DNA from: Erythrocercus mccallii
Taxonomy: Eukaryota > Chordata > Aves > Passeriformes > Dicruridae
Assembly: GCA_013397435.1 (NCBI GenBank)
Contig: VZRG01000763.1
Span: forward strand, 248,001-312,000
Direction of reading: 5' to 3'
DNA length: 64,000 nucleotides
The notes beneath the pieces are model-generated. The model was not told the origin of the DNA and searched no databases. It saw only the letters and a program-made list of their open reading frames with translations. The position numbers and the translations under genes are program-made. This document shows positions 30,662 to 44,498 of the stretch, piece after piece; position 1 is the first letter of the stretch; each line of letters begins with the position of its first letter.

Positions 30662-30960
30662 GGGACGCCTTCTACTACACCAGGGTGCTCCAGCGGCTTT
30701 GGAACACTCCCAGTGAATGGGGCAGCCACGGCTGCTCTGGCAACCTGTTCCACTGCCTCAGCACCCTCACAGGGAAGAATTTCTTCCAAATATCAATTTT
30801 AAATCTGCCCTCTTTCAGTTTTAAAGCCATTCCCCTTCGGCCTGTCACCGCGTCCTTCGCAAAAAGCTCCAGCTCTCTTCCAGGTCCCCTTAGGTAGTGC
30901 AAGTCTGTTCTGAGGCCTTGAGCCTTCTCTTCCCCAGGCTGACCCCAGCTCTGTCAGATG
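30662..30960 (-). mobile_element. CR1 LINE 3' fragment, minus orientation
   Basis: Reverse-complement CR1 3' sequence. It reads 'ctctggcaacctgttccactgcctcagcaccctcacagggaagaatttcttcc', then 'cattccccttcggcctgtcac', and ends with 'gagccttctcttccccaggctga'. It sits directly upstream of the YEATS4 promoter gap. Confidence 0.9.
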
Positions 30961-31695
30961 AGTCTGAGGGGGTTGTTGGTTTGTGGAGCTGCTCCGTGCC
31001 CCAGCTGCACCCTCTCGCCAGCCCAGCTCTGTCTGTTCCTGCAATGGAATGGAGAACTCCATGGACTCCTCCGGAGAGCTGCAGCCAGACCCTGCCTGCA
31101 AACCATTTTCCAGAGCTTCCCCCACTCCCGTGGCCCTCCAGTGTCTATGCTGGGACTCCTGGCAGACAAGGAGACAGTGAACATCATGCCTAACCCTCTC
31201 CGAGAAAGGAAAAATTTCCTACCCTATTCTTTGTATGAACCAGACTGTGTGAAGAGCACTGCTCAGCTCTGAAATGTTACAGCTTATTTTTATTAAAGCA
31301 AGTTGGCAAGACTGGCAGCTGGGCTAGTCTTTTACAAGTGGTCAAGCTCTGTCTTCAAAGAAAATTTTTCTGTGGTTAATCTAACTTCTAATTAATAATT
31401 GGCTTCTGTGGAAGACTCTTTATTCCAGCAACAAGATGAACAAGAAGGGGAATGGTGCAGTTTCTGATCTAAAGAAACCTTTTCCCCCATGTGCTCATGA
31501 CTACTTTACAGATCTCCCTTTGGGAAAGGTGGGCTCGAACATTTCTGATTTGGTTTTTAAAGACAGAGGTGTAACCAACCTTGGTTAATCTGTGAGAAAG
31601 AGAACAGGATTTAAAAGCATCAAAAACTTCATCAGAAGCTATCATACAAACCCTGTTCAGACCCCATCTGGAAAAGAGTGCACCTTTCTGTTAAG
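30961..31695. other. Intergenic DNA between two CR1 fragments
   Basis: Several overlapping short open frames on both strands (30,958-31,272 and neighbours) are in GC-moderate sequence next to the CR1 copy. Some may be further decayed CR1. No gene was recognised. Confidence 0.4.
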
Positions 31696-31699
31696 AGTA

Positions 31700-31935
31700 T
31701 ATAATAAAATGGGTTGGATTGGGAGGAACCCTAAAGACCATATAGTTCTCGCCCTTGCCCCCGCTGTGGGCAGGAACACCTTCCACCAGACCAGACTGCT
31801 CAGAGTCCCAAGCAACTTGGCCTTGAACACTTTCAGGGGTGGGGCATCCAGAACTTCTCTGGGTAACCCCTTCCAGTACCTCACCACCCTCATAGAGAAA
31901 AATTTATTCCTAACGTCTTGTGTGTTCTCTCCTAT
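31700..31935 (-). mobile_element. CR1 LINE 3' end, minus orientation
   Basis: Starts 'gggttggattgggaggaaccctaaagaccatatagttc' and continues 'gtgggcaggaacaccttccaccagaccagactgctcagagtcc', 'cagaacttctctgggtaaccccttccagtacctcaccaccctcatagag'. This is the reverse complement of a CR1 3' end. Confidence 0.92.
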
Positions 31936-32574
31936 TATATATACAAAAAAAAATAACTGAAAGGCAAATATGCAAGAAAAGGGCAAATTCATGTAAACAC
32001 CATGTGCCCCAAAGAAGGCCAGAGCCTCCTTAAACAAATTTGCCAAAATAAAGGTAGAGAACTAGCTGTTGCAAATGCCTTAGAGGGTTAAGTAAGATGG
32101 GAAGGGAAATAACAAGAGGGCAAGCATCTCAGCACAAAAATGAGATTAATATAATCTAGCCAAGCAGAAACTCAGGCAGCAATTTCCTTTCAAAACCTCT
32201 GGAGCATGGGAGGAGCAGGATAAATGTCCTGTAAGAAGTGCAGGAGCAAACAACCCAGACAGACCCTAGGAGATTTTAAGATAAATCATGGAAGGAGTCA
32301 AATGATGCAGTTGCCTGCCCCAGGACAAGACTGAGCTTCATATCAGGCAGCATTTTCCAGTCTTTCTTGCTATTCTGCTTTCTTGTGTGGCCTTGCAGTG
32401 AAATATGGAAGGCTAAAACACACCCACACAATTCCCAACCTGTTTTACCTGTAAGTATGGCCAATCATAGAGATATAGGTTGGTTGAAAAAGAAATAAAT
32501 CCCTTTTTAAATCTGATACAAAGATTTGTTCACCAAAAGAATGGTTAATGGATTTATTATCTGAATATTCACAG

Positions 32575-32729
32575 GCTTGAATGTTATTACCAAGATGGAA
32601 GCACATTTAAGAAAAGAAGTGGCAGAACTGGAGAAACTGGCACTGGACATGTGCCCTGTACCAACTGAAATGGAAATCACCTCAAATGGAGAATGCTTCA
32701 AGGCAGTCACTGAATTTCAGAGGCAGATT
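32575..32729 (+). other. Unidentified exon-like open segment
   Basis: An open frame bounded by an acceptor-like TATTCACAG (ending 32,574) and a donor GTGAGT (32,730-32,735). It reads LNVITKMEAHLRKEVAELEK and continues in Glu/Lys-rich, coiled-coil-like style. Codon use looks protein-like, and the frame stays open past the donor to a stop at 32,769-32,771. I do not recognise the family. It could be an exon of an unknown gene, a retrocopy remnant or chance. Confidence 0.3.
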
Positions 32730-33248
32730 GTGAGTATAGAGGGAAAACCTTTGTTGGAACATGTGGAATGAGAAGATTTGCATAACCAGATGACATGGGA
32801 GAGACTGGAAATGGATGGGATTGTTTGAACTAGACCACATTAGGCAGGTTCCTGTCTGTAGCAAAGGGCTGCGAACGCCCTGAGGAACGTTAAGTGCTGA
32901 AATCTGCTTCTACCAACCTGTTTTTCGGAGCTGCTGCACATGATCTGCCACCATGCTGTAACTGTAGAGCCCAGCCTCTGTCCAAGTGTGCAGTTTAGGT
33001 GAAGTTTTTTTCATATGCCACTGCTGTGAAAGGAAAGAGCCACATACAGGGAGCTGGCTGCTCCTCAGAGCTGAGCCCTTCACCTGCCAGCTGTCCTCAG
33101 CTAGCACACACAACATTGGATACTGGCATACACAACAAATAAAGAAAAACTTCCAACTCAGATTCTCAGCAAAATTACCAGGTTCCTCAGCATCTTGACC
33201 CAGACTAGGTCATTCCAAGATTTAATTCCAAAATTGTGGGGTTTAATT

Positions 33249-33269
33249 TTCCTTTTTTTTTTTTTTAAA
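33249..33269 (+). repeat. Poly-T tract
   Basis: An uninterrupted run of about 16 T, possibly the tail of a minus-strand retrotransposed copy; no body was identified next to it. Confidence 0.6.
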
Positions 33270-35673
33270 GGTCAAAAGAGATGGTTAATTTTTTATTCTT
33301 TGTAAGGGGATTAGGTACAATCTCAGAGGAGCTGACCTTGCTTGTGACCTTGTCACATAAAACCTTCCTCAAACATCTTCCAATCCTGGAAAGGACAAAC
33401 TGAGTGGGGGAAGAGCCCACCTGCTCTAAGATCAGCAGCAGCTGGAGGTAGCACAAACCTGGCTCCAGCAAGGAATGGTATACCACCATCTCTCTCACTA
33501 ACCCTGACTGTTTTAACAAGCTACTAATTTAATTTGATGGTAATGTAGTTTTGGCAAGTTACTACTTATTTCCCCTAAATAAAGAGTTGCATTTTTAGAA
33601 ACCTTCCCTTCTTCAGTATTATACCCAAGCACCTCACAGTGAATCTGAACTAGCTACTGCTGTAATTATAACTCAAAAAAAAGGAGATGATAATGTAGAT
33701 GTTTACATTTCATTTCTAAATTCTTTTTGAGTAAAAGGCATACAATTAATTTTCAAATATGATAAATTACTTAACTGAATGGAACAGGCAGGGGATAACT
33801 TGGAATTAAGAGAGCACAGTAGGAATCCTACATAACAAAGTAAGTTATTTTTCTGAAGTATCATACTGTTACCACTGTGAAATTAAGACCAAGAAAATTT
33901 TCCTGGACTCCTGCTGATATAGAAGCCACCCAGAAGACAGGTTTAATCTTATGGAGAATTTATACTTACACAGAGAAGCTCAAAACACAGCTTTTTAGAG
34001 CTGCTAATAAAACACTGGCCTTCTCTGACTCTTTTTATTTAAAGTACTTTCTATATGAAAAAAGAACCCACCAAACAATTTAGGCATTATTTTCAACAGT
34101 TTCTTCTGCAGGGTTCTGTGAGACATTCTACACTGTTCACCATTTTCAATACTCTTACACTACAGGTCTGTGAGAAAGTAGGGACTATGAACCTTCATCT
34201 GGCAAATATTGAAAGTGAGAACTGCAGTTTTAATTACATGTAGGCTCCAACAAACCTTTTGAGGTGGAGCCCAAGTCCGTTACAACTTCACCCATGAATA
34301 AGGATTCTGTTTGGCATGAATGGTCTCTGTTTCTATCCCCTCCCACCAGTGTGGAGCTATAACACATCCAAGCAGAGCCATGTATTTTTTAAGAGAAGCA
34401 CAGTCTGCAGATTGTAAAAGGTGGCAAGGATAGCTGACTGTCAAAAGAAGTAAATGGCTAACAGGGAAATGGGACACCAGTGAGCCTCAGAAATCAGTTT
34501 TAAGTGTAAGAGTAACCATTCTGAAATGCAGTAACTCCATAAAGCTCACTGCTTCTTCAGAGGCAAATGCTGCCTGTTCCACAGGGGGAATACACCCATC
34601 TTCAGAGGGGTTTCAGAGATGCATTCCACTACAAGGCAACATTTTACCTACCTGTGTGGACAGTATCTTTTTCCACTGTCTTTAGCATCAAAGAAAGGTT
34701 TCTAAACCTTAAAAGTATTTCAGCACCAGTGTATTATATAGGGAAACACACACAGGAATTTAAAAGCAGTGCACTCAAAAGATATTCAGACAATAAACAG
34801 GGACTTTTCCATGAGGTGTCAAGGAAAATACAGCTTATTATGTGGAAAAGGGGAGTAAAAAGTGACTCCTATCTTCTCAAATTTAGGACAGTCAAGGATT
34901 ATTACACCTAGTTCTGCTGACAATGCAGACACAATTAATGAGATTATTAAGTGAAGAGGACTGGTGACATTTTTCTGATGCCACTAGATGGCAGAAAGAG
35001 CCCTTTTACATTCCTTGATCACATCTGCACCATTTTGAACGTACCCTTACAGGACACCTATCTTCACCACTAAGATGCAGGATATAAGAAAAAAACCTAC
35101 TTAATGACTGCCAGTGCTAAGTAGATTCAAGTAGTTTTGAAAAAAATGTTCAGCAATATATAATTTCTTAAAACCATCTGTTTATACTGGGTCCTTTCTG
35201 TAAAGCTGAAAAGCCTGGTTCGAGAAGAAATGATTTTTACTTCCCAAGGGCACAGGATTTACAAGACTTCCAGCAGTCTGATGGGAAGCAAAGTGCTAAA
35301 AAATTTCTGCAAGTTGTTCAGAAGAGATGCATAAAGAGGTTCAGATTGAATGAATTGAAAGGAATAGCAACCTTCTATCTGCAGCAAAGAGCTCTCATCG
35401 ACTGGGCTGCATTTGTTTTTCACACTGTCTCTCCAGGAGCAGAAAGAATGGAGAAAAAAAGCTAGCAAATTTTTGATCAGTTTCTTGAACACCATATACT
35501 TTATGATTCAGCATTAAAAGCATAAGCCGATTGACATCTGTCTTCTATATTACCCATTATGTTACACTACATCACTTCCCTGATTCACTTCACGCTCAAA
35601 CCTAGTCTTTAAAAATCTGTCCAGTAGAAGAACTTCACTACACCAGCCCTTCTCCCTCCCTCATCCCAAGGAC

Positions 35674-35703
35674 GGCACTGCATCTCTCGGCACTGCATCT
35701 CTC
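35674..35703 (+). repeat. Perfect 15-bp tandem duplication
   Basis: The unit GGCACTGCATCTCTC occurs twice head to tail. It looks like a recent small duplication in unique sequence. Confidence 0.9.
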
Positions 35704-38700
35704 GAGCTTGCAACACCCTTGACAAATGCACCGCATTCCCCAGCTGTCACTTCAGGGCACTGCTTCTGCACCTTTCACAAACCCCTCTCCTTTCTTCTCC
35801 AGGCTAAGAAAGGAAAGACATTCCCAGCTCATTCTCACTTTGGTCTCTCTGTTGTCTCTTCTGTACATCTCCCAACAAGTTACTCTTCCTGGACACAGAG
35901 CAGGCTTATCACTTCCCCATTCCCAGCCACTTACTTACATTTTACAGAAGCCATCACTTGCTTTTGTATCTTCCAAGAGGTAAAATAGCTAAAAATTCAT
36001 TGTGACAGATTAAGTTTTCCTCCTTATGCAGTCCCAGTTCATCTGTCCATCTATTGCATAATAAAGTCTCCTGAGCATCTGCAGCCTTACATAGAACATG
36101 AATAAGCATAAAATCATAAATTCTTCACTATTTCTGGAGTAATCCCTGTTTAGTCAAGATACATGCAGATACATACAAGAAAGTAGTGTCATGCTTTAAG
36201 GACTTTACGATATGCTAAACCCATTGTCAGAGGTGTTGAGTGTGCAGACTACATTCCTTTTAACAAATATGCTATGCTGACCAGGAGGTTATCTTTAGAA
36301 AAATGCTAACTTGGCAAAACTCCTTTCTCAATTGACTACTTTATATCTAGGAGCACAATACAGCAGGCCTTCCAGGGGACTCAGCTAAATCCCAATGCAA
36401 AACAGAGGTCCTGGCCCCAAAATTATTAAACCACTTTTTCCTCATCTTGTGTGTCATGATTTGTTATAGTCCAGAATTTCAGGGTACAGACACTCTGATG
36501 CCTGCACCTGAACTTCATGAAATAATGTTTGTAAAAAAGGCATCTTTGTGATCACGAACTACACACATACCTCTGTCTTCCTTTACACAGTCTGCACTGG
36601 ACAAACTTACCTTTTCTAGCTTCATAGACTTTGATTTGCTTTCTGTTGCTCTTCGCTTTTGCAGCTTACTGTTTTTCCTGGATAAGCTGCAGTATTATGA
36701 AAATGAACGATGAACCAGGGGAAAATTAAAAGGCAGAGAACAGCACTAATACTCCAAACCTGAGCATCTCTTTCCAGCCCAAACAAGGATTAAAAAAGAC
36801 ACTTCCAACTCTTTACTCAGTGCCTGCTTCCCTGAAGGTGCTCAAGATGTCTCACTTCCACAAAACCAAATTTTTAAAACTAAAGCCTCTCTCTGATCAG
36901 TAACTCCTGTACTGACAGCAAATAAAGCAAAATGCCAGCTTTGCAAGAGAAGGAACTTCCGTAGCGCTTTCAGTGAGGCTGGTGCAGAAAAGGTGCAGCA
37001 GCAAAAGGGAAGGCTTCTTCCTGTAAAAACATCTGGAGAACTCAGCTGTCCCATTGCCTGGCATGCAAAACCCACAGCAGATGAGCACAGGAATTCCACA
37101 GCTTCCTCACAGAAAAAGTTCCTACAGTCCAGTAATCTCCCTTCAGTTGCAGTTAGTGTAAGAACAGAAGGCCCACAGAACTATTTTAGGCTCCCCTGCC
37201 AAACCTCACAAATGCCTTCCACCTCCCTCTCCTCCCAAAAAACTAACAGCCAATAATAAGGGCCACACAGTGAGGTTACTCAGCCAAGTACAGCCATGTT
37301 CAGGAACAGGTTTATCCTGGTGTGTGTCATCTTGTGTTTTTGGCATTTATCTTGTTCCCAACTGTCAGAGTACATGATAGATGGAAGAGTTAGCTCTCTT
37401 TGCTGAGGAGGCAGAGAGGAAGCTTCTGCGTCAGCTTCCACATGGCTAGGCACCAGAGACTCTCCAGTCAGGAAGAAACAAACAAGGACAATAATCTAAA
37501 GCCTGGATTCCACCAGGATGTTTCCCTCCAGCTCACCTCAGCCTCTAGGCCTTTCAATCTGCAGCGGTTATTAAGAAGACCCTGAAAGAGGTTGGAGGCA
37601 AGGTTCTTAAAAGCAGAATTGAGCAAGAACATTTTCCTAGTAAGCATTATCAAATTATTTCCATGTCTGTAACTCAAAGGATAGTATCTTCCCTAGGGAA
37701 CTCTGATGGAAGAAAACAAACCCCATACTTGTTATACTACCTTCCCCATTCTCCAATACCATTTCAAAGCGTACCTTGATGGTCTTGCGTCCTGACTGAC
37801 CTATGCTTGAACACCTCCACAACGAATTCATCCATGTACTATTGAATCCTCACTGTGTTTATCTTAGAGTATACATCCCATGTTTTGGGGGACAGGATGC
37901 TTTACACTTGTCTCACATTTCAGCAATTGGAACTGCTGAACACCCTAACCTGGAGGAAAATTGCAGGAAGATACTTTCAAAATCAAGAGTTTGCAATGAT
38001 TTTCCCCTCCACTCTTAACCCAGAAGGCAGTCTGGAGTCCCCTGAACCCCACCAGCCACAACCCAACACCAGTTCCATATCTGTCTGAATTTTCACATAG
38101 TCAATGAAACCAGGCTATAACACAGAATCACGTTAAAAATTCGGGTTTGTTACGGTGAATTCTGTAATTCTGAATTCAGTACAGTAAACTCAGTGGCAAA
38201 GCTGACGTTCCTATCCTATTACTGCTTGCTATTTGGACAAATAATGTCTGAGCCCTTTAGTGTAAGTGGATGTTATTTCCATAATGGCAGGTTTGGAACA
38301 CTACCCAAAGAAATTCTAGTTAATTTTCTAATGAACATTTCCTCTACAGAGACCTGTACCATTACCCACTGGGTTTAAATACAGTCATGAATCTTTTGTT
38401 CTTCCAAGCTTCAATTTTAGACTTATTTTTGAAACTGTATGTTTTTTTCCGAAATGAACACCAGCCTTCTCACATAATCTTACCACTGTCAAATGGCAGA
38501 GGCTCATCAAAGGCCAAAGGTGGAGCCAAGACCACAGAAAATGATACCAGTAATCTAAGCTGGTATAATGGATATAGCTGGCTTTGTGTTTTGTGAGTGA
38601 ATGAACTTTGACAATTGAATGAATTACGGAAGTTCACCACTAGAATGGCACAGTATGGCAATGCAAGTGGCTTTGTGTATCCAACACAGAGATGTGTTTT

Positions 38701-39342
38701 ACGTAACACAAGGTCCTGCTTTTGCCCATGTAACCCCAGTATCAAAAGTAGTTTTAAATCATCAGAGAATGGATACTGTCACTGGTACCAAACCAATGTT
38801 CTGCATGAAATGAGCTGAGAGCAGTTCAGCGGTTTCACAGCCACTGCGTTTAACGTTCACGTGCTTTGCGATCGTTAACATTTGCCAGATTTAGTCAAAG
38901 CGAGAAACCAGATTAAAAAGTTGACTATCATCAGTGATTTAATGCCTCCTATAGAGAAAGCCCACAGCTCCAAACATTACTGCACTGAGTCTGAAAATGT
39001 AATTTTAAGAGACTGAAATTGCTTTATGCACATACTTATTTTATTCCCTTTAGTTAACACAGTTCATGCGGGTCACAGTATTTTACAGAAAGATAAGGTC
39101 AGCTTAAAAAAAAGTCTGCACTTCTCACTGCAAAAAGTCCAGATAAGGACAAGAACTAATATAAACTATTTCTAGATTCAGAAGTACTTACAGCACAAAA
39201 TCTAGCTGTAACTATCTTAGAATGTCCACCCTCCAAGTTTTAATGTCTGAAAATTTGAAGTCTGCCAGTAATGAGAATTGCAAAGAAATTAGACAAGCTG
39301 AAATGAAGACAGACAAAAGCATTTTTAAATATAAAAATGGTC

Positions 39343-39348
39343 TTTATT
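39343..39348 (-). terminator. CPSF6: Distal CPSF6 poly(A) signal AATAAA (candidate)
   Basis: AATAAA on the minus strand followed by U-rich sequence. It is the leftmost strong candidate before sequence character changes toward intergenic. Confidence 0.4.
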
Positions 39349-42300
39349 TCTTCAATACAAGGTAAACTACTATTGCAGTTTAAGACCAACACAAAAGTTG
39401 GACAGCAAATTGCTTAACAGTCTCCTAAAGGCTGAAAAAAAGAAACTTATGAAAGCTAAAAGTTGTGCAATATTTCAAATATAACATCTAAAAAATGAAA
39501 TTATCCCTAAACTTACAGATAATTTAAGTACCTCTGCTGAAAATGTATTGAAATCCACATTTGCTAGGATAACATCTTACCTTGTGGAGAAATGTAGGTC
39601 TCCAAAAATGCCAGTATTCAACAGACTCTTTGGCCTGCCAGCATCAGGGAACTGTTTACTATATATATAAAATCCTTTGGAGTCAGGCATTCTGACGGAC
39701 ATCCATTTCCTCACATTTTTCATTGCAATTCTGCATTCCAACTTGGACAACCCCCCTCCTGTATTCCAAACCATTTCTTAAGTATTTTACTCATATCCTT
39801 GTGCAAAGTGGGAACCAGGAAATGGAATGGTACAGGAAGACAATACAGCCTTTTGTTTAGAAAGTCAGCAGTGCTGGTAATCATCATAAAAATGTTACAG
39901 TTTACCAAATAGGAATGTATTTCACCTTTAAAACATTTGGCTTTTTTTTTCTTTCTTTATTATTTTAAAAAAGGACAACTGCAGTAGTAAGGAATATGAA
40001 TTTGCAACCACTTATATTTATAAAAGCACACACATTCCTCATTTTCTTACATCTGAAGATCAAAGGAATGTCTGTTTCATAATGTGATAATAATATGCAC
40101 AGTTTAAAATATTTTCTATTACAAAATACTGTGTACAAGAGGGTGAGGCTGAAGTCTATTAGTTGAATATACTCTAAAGTGTTATTTCTGAAATCATGTA
40201 AAAATCACATTACATGGTATGAATAGGTGGAAATTTTTACAACTTAAATGCTCCATTCCATCAGGATCAAAGGCATACTGTTTACTACTTTCAAGAGACT
40301 TCTATAAAATTAGTGTATTTAGAAGATTTAAGCACAGGCATCATCCCAGAACCCATTGCAATCACTGGGGCTACAAGAAAGGGTTCAAGAATTAACAAAC
40401 GTTATCATATACAAATGGAATAAGGAGCTTTATCATATTTTGCCCCACATGGGGAAACAAATCCCACAAGAACATTGAACTGATGAATGTCTATACCCCA
40501 AACTGCTCCTTAGTAAATTTATCCTCTAAAGCTAAATGGAAATCTAGAAATACATGGGATGTCAGACCTTAATGGGGTATGGGGAGGAAAGGGGAAGAAA
40601 GTGAAACAACTACAAAACCAAAAAACCCCCAATTCACCACCCTCATCCACCCCAAGTCCATCTGAAGTATTAATTGCAAGGCATCATAATTGCAAGAGAC
40701 AGTATTTCTGCATAAACATTATGATTAATCAGCATGCTGCAACCATTATGTTCAAGACCTGTGTAGTTAATTACCAAAATAATTTGAATCTCAACCAAAT
40801 CCACATTGCTTCTTTTCTATGTTACAATTGTTATTTTGGAAAGAATTCAAATTAATTCATTTTTTATATGGACACTGACCTGCACTTTCCCTCTCTAAAA
40901 TCTAGAAGGATTTATATTTCAATGCAGAAGCAATTTAATGTCTCAGAACTCTGAAGAGTATCAGTCCTAAACGTGCATGTTTTATATTGAAATCTACATG
41001 CCTGACAGTATCTTAACGAGCATTGTATTAGGAAATTTAAGGCTGTATCTCAGTTCACACAAGAACCAAAGACGATTTTAACAGGCTACGTATAAAAATT
41101 CCATAAATAAAAATGGGAGCAATGTCTGTTTAACCTGTACACAAAGAGCAAGTGGATAAGGAAAGAAAATCAGGAATTAAGTATTTCTACAAAGAATGTC
41201 ATGTATTTTACTAGAAACACAGATGACAAGTATATACAACATTTAAATCTCCAATTATCCACGTACAACTAGGAAAAAAACATTTACAAGGGTTTGGGTA
41301 TGCAACTAAACAATCAGGTAAAAAAATACAGTTAGAAAAACTAAGCCTCACCAATTTCAAAGGAACAAAACCAGAAAGTACTCTAGTCTGTAAGGAAAAA
41401 AGCTAACATCTAAATTTAATAAAAATATCTTGTTTAACACAAAAAACAAACAGCTATCCAAGCTTATAAGCCACACTGCAAATAAAAATTTGAAGTTCTG
41501 ACAAACATTTCTCAAAATGTAATCAGAACAAAAATTATTGGCACAGAAAGGAAAAAGGAAATGAGGAAAAAAAAGACTGCACAGTTTCCAAAATGCTATG
41601 TTCTTCTTCTTAAGTACTTTGACCTGTCAAAACGTATAGTCCTGTAAAAATTTTACTTTAAAAAAAAACAACCCTCTACTTGTAAAAAACAAACCACCAA
41701 AATATGCTCTGCACCACCACCCCTAAGTCACTACTTGTTAGTTTTGTCTTTCAAGATAAAGGACATAGCCTTAAGACAGTATTTTCAATGTTATTTATAA
41801 ACTCAATATTTGAAAAAAAGAGAAGTATTTCCTCACAGATTATTTCATCCTTTCATCAGCAAAAGGAAATGAAATACAGCTGAATGAATATTAAACAGCA
41901 GTAGCCATCATGGCATCACCACCAGTCAGCAAGCTTCCAAACTGCCATTTCCTGCATGTGCACAGGAAATTGCAGGAACCTTTAGTAAACCAAGACTTGG
42001 TAAAAATTCTACTACAGATCCAGTTATACATGATGTACATTAGGCATATTCCTTTTTGGTGTCTATCTGGGTCTTTGGATTTTTTTTTTTTTTGTTTTAT
42101 AAAAAAAATCTAACAAAGGAAGCTCACAACAACAAGAGACTATTATCTAAATTGCAACACAGTACATTTATCAGTTCAAACCAAGAATTTGGAGAACAGG
42201 TAGATATAATGGGCTTCATACAGGGATCTCATGTCTCAGGTCACAATGGTAATTCTGTTTAACTTAGGTTATTTAACCCCTGCTATTCTCCCCCTGCTAT

Positions 42301-44492
42301 TTCCATTGCCAGCAATGGAAATACGTGAGTGAGAAATTACACTCTATGTAAAAAGAGCAACAGTCTCAAATCTATTTCAATGTGGATTAAAATATCAGTT
42401 CCTACATAAAATGCTTGTAATGTTACTATTTTATTTTAAAATCTATGCAATGGAACATTACTTACCTGCTAATTTTCCAGTATTAGCTATTCCCCATTAA
42501 ACTGCTATAGGCAGGTGATTTCTTCCTTAAACTTATTACACACAGTAGTAAACAATGTTTTTAAGTAAAGAAAAAAAGTTACAACAGTACTGTTTGTAAC
42601 CAATACCTATTCACAAAAAAAGCAGGAAGTGATTCATTACTTGCTTGATACAACTTTCAGTTTTACAAAATTTTTAAAGGCAGTTTTCATTTTGAAACAG
42701 GATTAAACAAACATGTGAAATATCTTCTCAGTAGCAAATAGTTCAATAAACACCAGTGATCCCATGTGTGAGGAACTGAGGTACACAGTTTAAGAAAAAA
42801 TGAAAAAGGGGCAAATCTGAAGCTGTAGCTAGGTCCAACAGCATCAACCTGGCTGCAGGAAACCTGGTTGAATAGTAGGTGCAAAAATACTAGAGCATTT
42901 CAGGCTTATGCAAAACTTTTGCAGTTGCACAAGCTACTGATCCCAACTCAGTAAAGCATAAAAATCACTCATGTATGCAAATACGACACTTAAAGCATAT
43001 GTTTACATTCCTTGAAATCTATGAAATGTAAGCACATGCTTTACATGCTCTGGAAAACCAAACAGATTTAAATGCTTTCCTGAACAGGGTAACATTTTAA
43101 GTCACCTGTAAAATCTTCAAAATTGGTAAAAAAAGAAATCAAGAGACTTCTAAGAGTTGCCTCTTAAAGCCATCTGAGGTCTTGAAACTTAACTTAAAAC
43201 ATTAAGTGCAGCTATTTGAAGGAGTGATGACTCCAAGAGCGTGTCTGTTACATAACACTTTACAATTGACTAAAAGTGAGCCTTTGCATAAGGCTGATGG
43301 AAATGAAGCTTTTGCAGCTTTTATGAAATTTTTATTTGATTGCATTTCACACTTGATGAAATTTAAAACAAGTTCTTTAATTTGACGCCTACTTGCTCCA
43401 ATAATTTGTTTTTAGGTAAATTTACAAAACCTCATCTGACAAATTTAATCAGTGCCATTTTTTGCTAAGACATTTAAATATTGCCCACTGGTGAACAAGG
43501 ACATACAAATGTACCTTCTCTTTTATATGCATGTGTGAATAAACCCCAAAGTATTAAGAAAATACCAAACCCATGAAGTCATAAAAATGGTAACATCTTG
43601 TTTCTTCTGGCACATTTCTAATATACAACTATGTACAAACTGCTACGGCCTTGGGGGTGGACAGGGAACACACGCAAGCACTATTACTATAAAACTGTAA
43701 ACAACTGCAGGATTTTGGGTGTTTTAAACCTAATCTTTCTACCCCTTATTACGGGCAGTTTAAGTTCATATGAACATTTTAAGTTTATATTAACTGTAGT
43801 GTTAATCAGGATCAAGGCTGTGTGAGAGACAAAGTTTTCAGTGTGCTAAAAATCACAGACCTGGGACTATCTCTCCTCAGAACAACGGACCACAGAGAGC
43901 TGCAGTTTTTACAGTTTTATAAGTCAATTAGCAAATTCACAAGCCACCTAGGTAAACACTGCTAAAAAAGCAAGACAGAATTAAAGGTTTTATGTAACCA
44001 CCTATTTTTGTATCAAAATTGAGTGGGAGAGCACAACATTAGTAGGTTTAACTCGCTGAATGCAAGATTAGGTTGAGGCATATGCAAGAACTATTGCGAT
44101 GTTTTTGAAGACAGCATCAATGTTTTCATTGTAACATTATCTTTAAATATTGCTGAACACATGACTTTCCCTGAGGTGTAAACATCAAATAACTTGAACA
44201 GCTTTACACATCAGCCCCATTAAACAGTTTATTACAACACTACATCTACTGTAATCAGTGGTGCTGTGTACAGACATTATATGAACAGTTTAACATGAAC
44301 AAACTACTATAAAAACAAGCATTTACTTGACTTTTTTTCAATTGCTTGCACATTATAATTGCCAAATGTATATAACCAGTAATAAAGTTGCAAAAGCTAT
44401 AAGGTTTAAATCACACAGGTTTCCCTCAAATAAAACAGTTAAGCAACATAAAAAAGTAAAAGAGCTACTGGTTACCATGTATGCAGATTTGC

Positions 44493-44498
44493 TTTATT
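44493..44498 (-). terminator. CPSF6: Proximal CPSF6 poly(A) signal AATAAA (candidate)
   Basis: AATAAA about 130 bases into the proposed 3'-UTR exon. It would give a short 3' UTR. Confidence 0.4.

Larger units (their letters stand above)
31940..39320. other. Intergenic region between CPSF6 and YEATS4, no lysozyme exons seen
   Basis: This is where LYZ lies in mammals and chicken. I looked on the minus strand for the lysozyme exon words (the GILQINSRWWC region and the NAWVAWRNRC region) and did not find them. Apart from the exon-like frame at 32,575-32,729 and short chance frames, no gene was recognised. Confidence 0.45.
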
